From VFMC01 sp039796935 (GTDB taxonomy: Bacteria; Actinomycetota; Acidimicrobiia; Acidimicrobiales; Ilumatobacteraceae), in NCBI GenBank assembly GCA_039796935.1, contig JBDKIV010000177.1, forward strand, positions 1 through 6,422: 6,422 bases of DNA, in the 5' to 3' direction. A program made the position numbers and the translations under genes. A model generated the notes under the pieces. It ran no database searches. It worked only from the letters and a program-made list of their open reading frames with translations, and was not told the DNA's origin. This document shows, piece after piece, positions 1 through 5,561 of this stretch. Position 1 is the first letter of the stretch. The number at the start of each line of letters is the position of its first letter.

Positions 1-1
1 C

Positions 2-661
2 GTGTACACACTCTTCTGGTCACCGAAGGGCGGCAGTGGAACCACGGTCGTCGCTGCAGCCATGGCACTGCTCTCGGCTCGGTCGACTCCGACCGTGCTC
101 ATCGATCTGGGCGGTGATGCCAGTGCAGCCCTCGGCGCATCGGCCCCGAGCGGCCCGGGCCTGTCCGAATGGTTGGCGTCAGCACATGCCACCGACGCAT
201 CCCTCTGGCGTCTGAGCGTCGAGGTCTCGTCGAATCTCCAGCTCTTGCACAGCGGGGCGGGGGCTGCGCCGCTGTCAGATCTGCAGTCGGAACGACTGGC
301 GACCGCCGCCTCCGGTCCGCTCCAACCAGACATCGTCATCGACGCCGGACCGCAGATCGGGCCACCGCCGCTGCACCGTTGCGCGACTCGATCGATCATC
401 GTCGTCCGACCGTGTTACCTGGCGCTCCAGCGCGCAGTCCGCCACCCTCGCCTCGCGACCGGGGCGGTCATTGTCGACGAACCTGGCCGAGCGCTACGCG
501 CCGTCGACGTCGAACGGGCGCTCGGCGTTCCCGTCTTGGCAGAGATCCCATGGGATCCGTCGGTCAGCAGGTCGATCGATGCCGGCCTCCTCAGCTCGCG
601 GATGCCGTCCTCGCTCGTTCGAGCCCTCTCGCGTCTCGTCGACGTCGAGGTGGCACGATGA
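2..661 (+). CDS. Ssd/CpaE/TadZ-like P-loop ATPase of Tad pilus locus
   Basis: A 219-residue MinD/ParA-fold protein, probably the Tad-locus positioning factor (TadZ/CpaE in proteobacteria, Ssd or Rv3660c in mycobacteria). It has a deviant P-loop KGGSGTT at residues 9-15, a beta-strand ending in LIDLGGD (33-39), a Walker B-like DIVIDAGP (110-117), and a late segment VPVLAEIPWDPSVSRSIDAG (176-195) typical of MinD-like proteins. The signature lysine K9 is present, but the second P-loop lysine is replaced by T14, as is common in CpaE/Ssd proteins, so ATP hydrolysis may be weak or absent. It has no receiver domain, unlike CpaE. The GTG at base 2 fits the usual family N-terminus, but the upstream side is outside the window, so an earlier start cannot be excluded. 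The stop overlaps the cpaF start (ATGA). The family call is firm; the precise role is inferred from context. Confidence 0.85.
   Translation: MYTLFWSPKGGSGTTVVAAAMALLSARSTPTVLIDLGGDASAALGASAPSGPGLSEWLASAHATDASLWRLSVEVSSNLQLLHSGAGAAPLSDLQSERLATAASGPLQPDIVIDAGPQIGPPPLHRCATRSIIVVRPCYLALQRAVRHPRLATGAVIVDEPGRALRAVDVERALGVPVLAEIPWDPSVSRSIDAGLLSSRMPSSLVRALSRLVDVEVAR
647..650 (+). promoter_or_regulatory. Ribosome binding site of cpaF
   Basis: GAGG lies inside the end of the Ssd-like gene, 7 bases before the ATG at 658. It supports that ATG as the cpaF start and rejects the much longer upstream reading of the same frame, which would overlap most of the first gene. Confidence 0.6.
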
Positions 662-1641
662 CGGCCCCCGTGTTCGGCTTCGGGCCGCTCGAGCGCTGGC
701 TCGGCGACGACGAGATCACCGAGGTGATGGTCAACGCAGGACGACACGTCTGGATCGAACGGAGACATCGAGCGTCGCAGCGCGAATCGATTCGTGGAAC
801 CCAGTACGTCGGGAGCCTCGAGCCCGGCGTCGTCGAGACACTCATCGAGCGAATCCTCACCCCGATCGGACGGCGGCTCGATCGCATCACACCGGTCGTC
901 GATGCACGGCTGCCCGACGGGTCGCGCCTGTGCGCAGTGCTGGCACCCGTCGCGGTGGACGGGCCGTGTCTGGCGGTCCGCAAGTTCCCGCGCTCACCGC
1001 TCGAACTCGACGCCTTCGGCCCTGCGCACATTGCAGCGCTGCTCCACGAGGTCGTCGAGTCGCACTGCAACGTCATCGTCAGCGGAGCCACGTCATCAGG
1101 AAAGACCTCCTTGCTCAACGCCCTCGCGGCCGATGTCGCCTCGAACGAACGGATCATCACGCTCGAGGACACGGCCGAACTCGAACTCGGGACGTCCCAC
1201 GTACTCCGCCTCGAAGTACGTCCCGCCACATCCGACGGCGTGCCCGGTATCGACATGAGGATGTTGCTCCGGACAGCACTTCGGCTGCGACCCGACCGAC
1301 TCGTGGTCGGCGAGATTCGAGGCGACGAAGCCGCCGATCTGGTCCAGGCGCTCAACACCGGCCACGACGGCTCGCTGTCGACGCTGCACGCCAACTCACC
1401 CGTCGAGGCGCTCGCTCGGCTCGAGTCGCTGGTCCTTCAGGCCAATCCCGCCTGGTCGCTGACAGCCCTGCGCGATCAGGTCGAGCGATCGGTCGATGTC
1501 CTGGTCCATGTCGAGCGCTCGGCCGACGGAATGCGCCGGGTCAGCGAGATCAGCGAGATCATCGTCGGCGGAGCGGAACACCGGGTCCAGCGACTCGCCA
1601 CCCCGACCGAGACGGTCCGGCCCCTCACCCGTCGGCGATGA
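658..1641 (+). CDS. cpaF: CpaF/TadA-type secretion ATPase of the Tad pilus
   Basis: A 327-residue hexameric traffic ATPase of the type II/IV secretion superfamily; it should sit at the cytoplasmic face and drive Flp/Tad pilus extension and probably retraction. The N-terminal part (about 5-110) has the CpaF look: FGPLERWL, ITEVMVN, then VDARLPDGSR (81-90). The ATPase core has Walker A GATSSGKT (143-150, K149), the acidic box TLEDTAELEL (168-177), Walker B RLVVGEIRG (214-222, E219) and the His box HDGSLSTLHANSP (236-248). All catalytic motifs are intact. It is shorter than CpaF proteins that carry an extra N-terminal helical domain, as usual for actinobacterial Tad ATPases. The ATG at 658 is chosen for its ATGA overlap with the preceding gene, its Shine-Dalgarno, and homology beginning immediately after it. 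It is coupled to tadB by another ATGA overlap. Confidence 0.96.
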   Translation: MTAPVFGFGPLERWLGDDEITEVMVNAGRHVWIERRHRASQRESIRGTQYVGSLEPGVVETLIERILTPIGRRLDRITPVVDARLPDGSRLCAVLAPVAVDGPCLAVRKFPRSPLELDAFGPAHIAALLHEVVESHCNVIVSGATSSGKTSLLNALAADVASNERIITLEDTAELELGTSHVLRLEVRPATSDGVPGIDMRMLLRTALRLRPDRLVVGEIRGDEAADLVQALNTGHDGSLSTLHANSPVEALARLESLVLQANPAWSLTALRDQVERSVDVLVHVERSADGMRRVSEISEIIVGGAEHRVQRLATPTETVRPLTRRR

Positions 1642-2333
1642 GCATCTCGATCGGAGCCCTCACCATGTTGTGCGTGGCTGCGCTGCTCCACCGACTGACC
1701 CGGCCGGCACCACGCCGACCGGGTCACCCGCCGTCGAACGCCTCATCGCAACCAGGGCCGAGCGACAACGACGCCGTCGCCGCCTTCGAGTGGGCCGCGG
1801 GCGAGATCCGCTCGGGCACCCACCCAGCCGCCGCAGTTCGCCGAGCACTCGAGCGGCACCCGGGCGTGCTCGCCGAAACTCGGCAATCGCTCGACAACGG
1901 CGTCTCGTTGTCGGCATCCGTAGCCCGCGAGTCGGCGGGCTCTGACGACGAGCGCTGGTTCGCTCACAACCTCCGGCTGTGCGATGCCTCGAGCGGATCG
2001 ACCGCCGACGTCCTCGAGCGTGCTGCAGCCATCGCTCGAGAGCGACGGGCGTGGGCAGCCGAACGACGAGCCGTTGCGGCGCAGGCTCGACTCAGCGCCC
2101 GACTGCTGACCCTCGTACCGATCGGCTTTGCGGCCTGGGGAGTGGTGGCGAGCCCCTCGGTTCGTGCGGCGTATCGAGCAACCCCGTTGGTGCTCGGCTG
2201 CACCCTCGCCGGGTGCCTGCTCAACCTGATCGGTTGGTGGTGGATGCGGCACCTCGTCACGGGGCTACCGACCGGCGGTGCCGGCACCGGGTTCAGCGCC
2301 ACGGCGCAGGCCGGACGAATGGGCCGCGCATGA
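1638..2333 (+). CDS. tadB: TadB-like inner-membrane pilus assembly protein (T2SSF)
   Basis: A 231-residue integral membrane protein, probably one half of the Tad platform on which CpaF acts. A hydrophobic segment lies at 3-18. A hydrophilic cytoplasmic helical region follows (about 44-150) with T2SSF-like features: EWAAGEIRSGTHPAAAVRRAL (51-71), a SxGSTADVLERAA pattern near 118-130, and an Arg/Ala-rich helix (132-153). Two C-terminal membrane segments sit at about 154-172 and 182-206, the latter containing a GWWWM aromatic patch. The sequence is diverged and shorter than proteobacterial TadB (about 300), so the call rests partly on its position between cpaF and tadC, as in Rv3658c. The ATG at 1638 gives an ATGA overlap; no clear Shine-Dalgarno precedes it, suggesting translational coupling. 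The C-terminal tail (209-231) is Gly/Ala-rich and unassigned. Confidence 0.85.
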   Translation: MSISIGALTMLCVAALLHRLTRPAPRRPGHPPSNASSQPGPSDNDAVAAFEWAAGEIRSGTHPAAAVRRALERHPGVLAETRQSLDNGVSLSASVARESAGSDDERWFAHNLRLCDASSGSTADVLERAAAIARERRAWAAERRAVAAQARLSARLLTLVPIGFAAWGVVASPSVRAAYRATPLVLGCTLAGCLLNLIGWWWMRHLVTGLPTGGAGTGFSATAQAGRMGRA

Positions 2334-2965
2334 ACGGCTCGCTCACCGTCGCAACGCTGTGCGCGCTCGCCTCGATCGTGCTGGCCGCCGCATCCTGGCG
2401 CCCACCGCCACGACCGACCTCGGCGAGCATCCATCACCCACCCACCGACCGACGGCGATCAGAGCGACCACGGCCACCGCAGCGGCCACGACGGCTGCCG
2501 AGGCGGCGTACCGAACGGCTCCTCGACAGCGCTGTGCCGGACCTGTTCGACTACTTCGTGGTCAGCGTCCAGGCAGGTCTGCCACCGGCCGAGGCGTTGC
2601 GCCATGTGCTCCCGGTGGTGCACCCACTCGTCGCCGCAGCGCTCACCGACCTCGACCAGCGCATCGACCGCGGCGAGCGGCTGGCCGATGCGCTGACGGT
2701 GCTGATCGATCGCCTCGGCACGCGCCTGGCGATGTTCGTCAGCGTGATCGCATCGTGCGAACGTACCGGTCTGCCGCTCGGCCCTGCCCTCGAGCGCATC
2801 ACCGACGATGCCCGCCAGCACCGGCGCCGTCTCATCGAGACCGAGGCCCGAGAGCTGCCGGTTCGGCTGACCATCCCCCTGGTCACCTGCACCCTGCCGG
2901 CGTTCGCGCTGGTCGCCATCGCCCCGCTCGTACTCGGGGCCGTGTCCACGCTGACGATGTCGTGA
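2330..2965 (+). CDS. tadC: TadC-like inner-membrane pilus assembly protein (T2SSF)
   Basis: A 211-residue membrane protein, the expected TadB partner in the Tad platform. It has an N-terminal membrane helix (about 4-22), then a basic Pro/Arg-rich linker (about 24-63). The T2SSF domain starts at AVPDLFDYFVVSVQAGLPPAEAL (68-90) and runs through ERTGLPLGPALERITDDAR (144-162). A long C-terminal hydrophobic region (about 180-208), preceded by EARELPVRLTIPL, is the typical TadC ending. Rv3657c is the positional equivalent in M. tuberculosis. Start ATG 2330 overlaps the tadB stop (ATGA). After its stop comes the only sizeable gap of the operon, 72 bases before the pilin-like gene. Confidence 0.88.
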   Translation: MNGSLTVATLCALASIVLAAASWRPPPRPTSASIHHPPTDRRRSERPRPPQRPRRLPRRRTERLLDSAVPDLFDYFVVSVQAGLPPAEALRHVLPVVHPLVAAALTDLDQRIDRGERLADALTVLIDRLGTRLAMFVSVIASCERTGLPLGPALERITDDARQHRRRLIETEARELPVRLTIPLVTCTLPAFALVAIAPLVLGAVSTLTMS

Positions 2966-2987
2966 ACCATCGCCGTCGTCGTGCAAG

Positions 2988-3012
2988 CACTCCACTCCAT
3001 GCCACTCCACTC
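2988..3012 (+). repeat. CACTC pentamer repeat
   Basis: Five in-register 5-base units read CACTC, CACTC, CATGC, CACTC, CACTC, so a 10-bp direct repeat recurs at 2988-2997 and 3003-3012. It sits between tadC and the pilin-like gene, about 25 bases before the chosen start. If GTG 2981 were used it would encode the peptide LHSMPLHS. Confidence 0.8.
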
Positions 3013-3027
3013 GTCACGACACCCACT

Positions 3028-3032
3028 GGAGA
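3028..3032 (+). promoter_or_regulatory. Ribosome binding site of DUF4244 gene
   Basis: GGAGA lies 5 bases before the ATG at 3038. It is the clearest Shine-Dalgarno in the window and decides the start in favour of 3038 over the in-frame GTG 2981 and ATG 2999, neither of which has a good site upstream. Confidence 0.7.
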
Positions 3033-3037
3033 CACCC

Positions 3038-3328
3038 ATGTCTGCTGTCAACACCGTTCAACTGTGGTGCCTCGCCGCGGCCACCGGTATCGGCCCTTCG
3101 TTCGATCTCGGACCACGACGACCTCTCGAGCCGTCGGCCCGAGGCACCACCCGACCGACCACTTCGATCACCGATCGGGGCCAGGCGACCACCGAGTATG
3201 CGTTGGTACTGCTCGGAGCATCGGCGATCGCCCTCCTCGTCATCACCTGGGCGACTGCCGGCGGTGGCGCCGGACGGATCGGCCGCCTGTTCGACCGGGT
3301 CATCGATGCGGTCATCGGCAAGCTCTGA
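3038..3328 (+). CDS. DUF4244 family Flp-pilin-like protein
   Basis: A 96-residue small pilin-like protein of the DUF4244 family, the position held by Rv3656c in M. tuberculosis, and the likely major pilus subunit of this locus. The class III prepilin motif is visible as DRG/QATTEYALVLLGASAIALL: G48 would be the last leader residue, Q49 the first mature one, with the expected E at +5 (E53) and Y at +6 (Y54). A hydrophobic helix (about 55-72) follows, then WATAGGGAG and a short amphipathic tail IGRLFDRVIDAVIGKL. The predicted mature protein is 48 residues. The 48-residue leader is long for a prepilin and contains its own mildly hydrophobic stretch (about 8-20). The start at 3038 is set by the Shine-Dalgarno. 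Its 3' end overlaps tadE by 23 bases. The family call is firm; the role as structural pilin is inferred. Confidence 0.85.
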   Translation: MSAVNTVQLWCLAAATGIGPSFDLGPRRPLEPSARGTTRPTTSITDRGQATTEYALVLLGASAIALLVITWATAGGGAGRIGRLFDRVIDAVIGKL

Positions 3329-3677
3329 CCACCGCGGCCAGGCGGTGGTCGAGTTGGCCCTCGTTCTTCCGCTGGTGTGCATGCTCGCTCTCGGCATCGT
3401 TCAGGTCGGGTTGATCGTCATCGACCAACTGGCCGTGCACCACGCCGCCCGAGAAGCCGCTCGCGCTGCAGCCGTGTCGGCAACTCCTTCGGCGTCAGCC
3501 CGGCGAGCCGTCACCCGATTCGGAATGTCCCCGAGCGAGGTCGTCGTGACGGCCACATCCACCGCAGTCGACGTGACCATTCGTGTCCGCTCACCCACCG
3601 ACGTGCCGTTCGTCGGCATGTTCATCCCTGACGCCGTCTTGTCGTCGTCGGTGGTGATGGCACGAGAGCCGCCGTAG
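3306..3677 (+). CDS. TadE-like minor pilin / pilus assembly protein
   Basis: A 123-residue TadE-family protein, the equivalent of Rv3655c. Leader residues 1-10 precede HRG/QAVVELALVLPLVCMLALGIVQ, a prepilin-type motif with G11 before the cut, E16 at +5, and a membrane helix (about 17-40). Then comes the family motif DQLAVHHAAREAARAAAV (40-57) and a predicted extracytoplasmic beta-rich domain (about 70-120). The motif cannot be reached from any later plausible start, and the only nearby in-frame ATG is 3306, inside the 3' end of the pilin-like gene. Same-frame extension further upstream would lie wholly inside that gene and looks non-coding. No strong Shine-Dalgarno precedes the start, so translation may depend on coupling. 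A third TadE/Rv3654c-like gene, usual next in this locus type, is absent here. Confidence 0.85.
   Translation: MRSSASSDHRGQAVVELALVLPLVCMLALGIVQVGLIVIDQLAVHHAAREAARAAAVSATPSASARRAVTRFGMSPSEVVVTATSTAVDVTIRVRSPTDVPFVGMFIPDAVLSSSVVMAREPP
3327..3350 (+). repeat. Perfect 9-bp hairpin at pilin-like gene stop
   Basis: GACCACCGC (3327-3335) and GCGGTGGTC (3342-3350) are exact reverse complements around the 6-base loop GGCCAG. The stem starts within the DUF4244 stop codon (TGA 3326-3328) and lies inside the tadE codons for DHRGQAVV. No T-run follows, so it is not a textbook intrinsic terminator. It could stabilise the 3' end of a pilin transcript or slow entry into tadE; this is inference. Confidence 0.7.
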
Positions 3678-3703
3678 GGTCGCGTGTGTGGACCTCTCGT
3701 GCC
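3659..3703 (+). repeat. 10-bp inverted repeat bracketing the STAS gene start
   Basis: GGCACGAGAG (3659-3668) and CTCTCGTGCC (3694-3703) are exact reverse complements separated by 25 bases. The spacer holds the tadE stop (TAG 3675-3677), an AGGG ribosome-binding candidate (3676-3679) and the STAS start GTG (3688). In RNA the start region would sit in the loop of a stem; in DNA it could be a spaced operator. The function is unknown. Confidence 0.65.
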
Positions 3704-4014
3704 GCCTCACGCTCGTCGGTACGACGCCCTGCCTCCAGGTCGGCGGCGAGCTCGATCTCGCCTCGGTCGGGGTTCTGCGGGACGCGCTCGTCAAGCTGGT
3801 CACGTCTCACCCCGGCGCACGCGTCGCTGTCGACCTCGACGGGGTCACGGTCCTCGACGACACCGCACTCGGCATCCTCCTGGGTGGCGCAGCACGCGCT
3901 CGCGACAACTCCGGCGACCTGGTCATCGTGTGCAGTTCAGAGCGGCTTCTCCACCGATTCGAGCGATCCGGGTTGTCGCGAGCGATCGACCTCACTGCGC
4001 GCATCTCGCCATGA
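3688..4014 (+). CDS. STAS-domain protein (anti-sigma factor antagonist-like)
   Basis: A 108-residue single STAS domain, the fold of SpoIIAA, RsbV and BldG. Such proteins usually bind an HPK-like anti-sigma kinase and are switched off by phosphorylation of a serine. Visible features are VGGELDLASVGVLRDAL (18-34), AVDLDGVTVLDDTALGILLGG (47-67) and DLVIVCSS (77-84). In the phosphorylation loop the usual D-S-[ST]-G reads D57-D58-T59-A60, so the phospho-serine position is aspartate. GTG 3688 is the first in-frame start, with AGGG 8 bases upstream. It lies 10 bases after tadE and overlaps the photolyase gene by ATGA. No partner kinase or sigma factor is in the window. The fold assignment is strong; its actual partner is unknown, and it may act in a pathway other than sigma control. 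Confidence 0.9.
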   Translation: MDLSCRLTLVGTTPCLQVGGELDLASVGVLRDALVKLVTSHPGARVAVDLDGVTVLDDTALGILLGGAARARDNSGDLVIVCSSERLLHRFERSGLSRAIDLTARISP

Positions 4015-5501
4015 AGACGATCTGGGTACTCGGGGACCAGCTGTCGCTCGACATCGCATCGTTCGAGGGCGCGAGTCCGCGAACGCATCGTGTCCTCATC
4101 GTCGAGAGCGCCGCGAAGCTCGAGAGCCGACGATGGCACGTGCAACGAGCCCACTTCATGCTGGCATCGCTGCGCCGCTTCGCCGACGACTGTCGAGCGG
4201 CGGGTTACGACGTCGACGTCCGACGGGCACCGTCGTTGCGCGCCGGGCTGATGGCACATCGTGACGAGTTCTCGCCCGATGGTGTCGTCGCCATGGAGGG
4301 AACGAGCCGAGCCGGCCGTGCACTGCTCGCTGGGCTCGGTGTCGAGCTCGTCCGCTCCAACCAGTTCCTGTGCCATCCCGACGAGTTCGCGTCGTGGGCG
4401 AGCGGCCGCAGGCAGCTCAAGCTCGAGGACTTCTATCGGTGGCAGCGACGGCGCCTCGGCTACCTGATGGACGGCGACCAGCCCGTGACCGGCCGGTGGA
4501 ACTACGACGACGAGAATCGAGAGCGACCGCCGCGCGATGGTCACGACCGCTGGCCGGCGCCGCTGATCACTCCGCTCGACCGAACCGACCTCGACGTGCT
4601 GGCCGACCTGCCCGACTCGGTGTGGGGCTCGCCCCCCGACGGCGTGTGGGCCACCTCGCGCACCGAAGCACTCCGTCGCCTCGACCACGCCATCGAGCAC
4701 CTGCTCCCCGTGTTCGGTCCACACGAGGACGCCATGCTGTCGGCCAACTGGCACCTCGCCCACGGTCTGCTCGCTCAGTATCTCAACATCGGTCTGCTCC
4801 ATCCTCGAGAGGTCTGCGACCGGGTCGAGGCCGCCTACCGCGCAGGCGCCGTGCCGATCGCGAGCGCCGAAGGCTTCATTCGTCAGGTGATTGGATGGCG
4901 TGAGTTCGTCTGGGGCCTGTACTGGCTGTGGGGTCCCGAGTACGTCGCCCGTAACGACCTCGGTGCGGTTCGCCCGTTGCCGCCCGTGTTCGAAGGTCGC
5001 GCGTCGACCGAGATGCGCTGCGTCGACGTGACGCTGCGGACGCTTCACGACCACGCATGGGTGCATCACATCCAACGGCTCATGGTGCTCGGCAACCTCG
5101 CCCTCCTGGCCGGGGTCGATCCGACGGCGATGACCGACTGGATGTGGGCGGGCTTCGTCGATGGCGCCGAGTGGGTGATGGTGCCGAACGTCGTGGGCAT
5201 GGCACTCCACGCCGACGGTGGCCAGATGGCCACCAAGCCGTACGCGGCCGGCGGCGCATACATCGACAAGATGAGCGACTACTGCCGCGGTTGCCGGTTC
5301 GACCGAACCAAGCGGACCGGCCCCGATGCATGTCCGTTCACGACGCTCTACTGGGACTTCATCGCCCGTCACGCCGACCGTTTCGGCCGCAATCCGCGGA
5401 TGGCTCGTCAGGTTGCGGCGGCCAGGAACCTCGCCGACCTCGTGTCGGTCCGTGAGCGCGCCGTCGAGGTTCTCGGACGACTCGACGCCGGGCTGCTCTG
5501 A
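4011..5501 (+). CDS. FeS bacterial cryptochrome/(6-4) photolyase family protein
   Basis: A 496-residue flavoprotein of the photolyase-related (FeS-BCP/CryPro) family, whose characterised members are Agrobacterium PhrB, a (6-4) photolyase, and Rhodobacter CryB. Known members bind FAD, a [4Fe-4S] cluster and 6,7-dimethyl-8-ribityllumazine. The N-terminal antenna domain begins WVLGDQLSLDI (5-15). The FAD domain includes EGFIRQVIGWREFVWGLYW (287-305). Cluster ligands are C337, C425, C428 and C441, with exactly the PhrB spacing (350/438/441/454). The His pair of the repair site is H352-H353 in HHIQRLMVLGN. The region DWMWAGFVDGAEWVMVPNVVGM (376-397) and ADGGQMATKPYAAGGAYI follow. The length and motifs indicate an intact, probably active enzyme reversing UV photoproducts, or a blue-light sensor. 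The ATG at 4011 overlaps the STAS stop with no Shine-Dalgarno, pointing to translational coupling. Confidence 0.94.
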   Translation: MKTIWVLGDQLSLDIASFEGASPRTHRVLIVESAAKLESRRWHVQRAHFMLASLRRFADDCRAAGYDVDVRRAPSLRAGLMAHRDEFSPDGVVAMEGTSRAGRALLAGLGVELVRSNQFLCHPDEFASWASGRRQLKLEDFYRWQRRRLGYLMDGDQPVTGRWNYDDENRERPPRDGHDRWPAPLITPLDRTDLDVLADLPDSVWGSPPDGVWATSRTEALRRLDHAIEHLLPVFGPHEDAMLSANWHLAHGLLAQYLNIGLLHPREVCDRVEAAYRAGAVPIASAEGFIRQVIGWREFVWGLYWLWGPEYVARNDLGAVRPLPPVFEGRASTEMRCVDVTLRTLHDHAWVHHIQRLMVLGNLALLAGVDPTAMTDWMWAGFVDGAEWVMVPNVVGMALHADGGQMATKPYAAGGAYIDKMSDYCRGCRFDRTKRTGPDACPFTTLYWDFIARHADRFGRNPRMARQVAAARNLADLVSVRERAVEVLGRLDAGLL

Positions 5502-5533
5502 CCGACACCAGCTCGGAAGACCGTCACGACGCG

Positions 5534-5561
5534 AGCGCCCGTCACGCCCGTCTCGGGCGCT
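5534..5561. terminator. GC-rich hairpin at convergent gene junction
   Basis: AGCGCCCG (5534-5541) and CGGGCGCT (5554-5561) form an 8-bp perfect stem with a 12-base loop, between the ends of the photolyase and rsgA genes. The rsgA stop codon lies in the loop. A position between convergent genes fits a bidirectional terminator, but there is no T-run on either strand, so an intrinsic terminator is only a possibility. Confidence 0.35.

Larger units (their letters stand above)
2966..3037 (+). other. Intergenic leader of the pilin-like gene
   Basis: This 72-base gap between tadC and the DUF4244 gene is the only sizeable non-coding stretch inside the run. It carries a CACTC pentamer repeat and a Shine-Dalgarno. 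I see no convincing -35/-10 pair. It could hold a processing site or an internal promoter that lets the pilin-like gene be expressed separately, but nothing in the sequence proves this. Alternative in-frame starts (GTG 2981, ATG 2999) would turn part of it into coding sequence. Confidence 0.5.

Noticed and set aside
169..657. Upstream extension of the cpaF frame
   Set aside because: It overlaps the Ssd-like gene, has Arg/Ser-rich shadow composition, and the CpaF homology begins right after ATG 658, which has a ribosome binding site.
1541..1558. 9-bp tandem repeat (TCAGCGAGA twice) near the end of cpaF
   Set aside because: It encodes the in-frame SEISEI of the CpaF C-terminal region, and repeated similar codons explain it. 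Two copies are not enough to argue for slippage.
471..1637. Upstream extension of the tadB reading frame
   Set aside because: The translation is Arg/Pro-rich shadow sequence of cpaF in another frame. The TadB homology begins at ATG 1638.
2953..2977. Possible hairpin after tadC (CGATG/CATCG)
   Set aside because: Only five paired bases next to a bulge and no T-run; too weak to call a terminator.
2278..3414. 378-codon + strand frame across tadC and the pilin-like gene
   Set aside because: Arg/His/Pro-rich composition typical of a shadow frame; tadC and DUF4244 are well supported in other frames.
3684..4010. Upstream extension of the photolyase frame as a fusion domain
   Set aside because: It is the out-of-frame shadow of the STAS gene, Arg/Pro-rich, with no domain. 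The photolyase fold starts at MKTIWVLGDQ.
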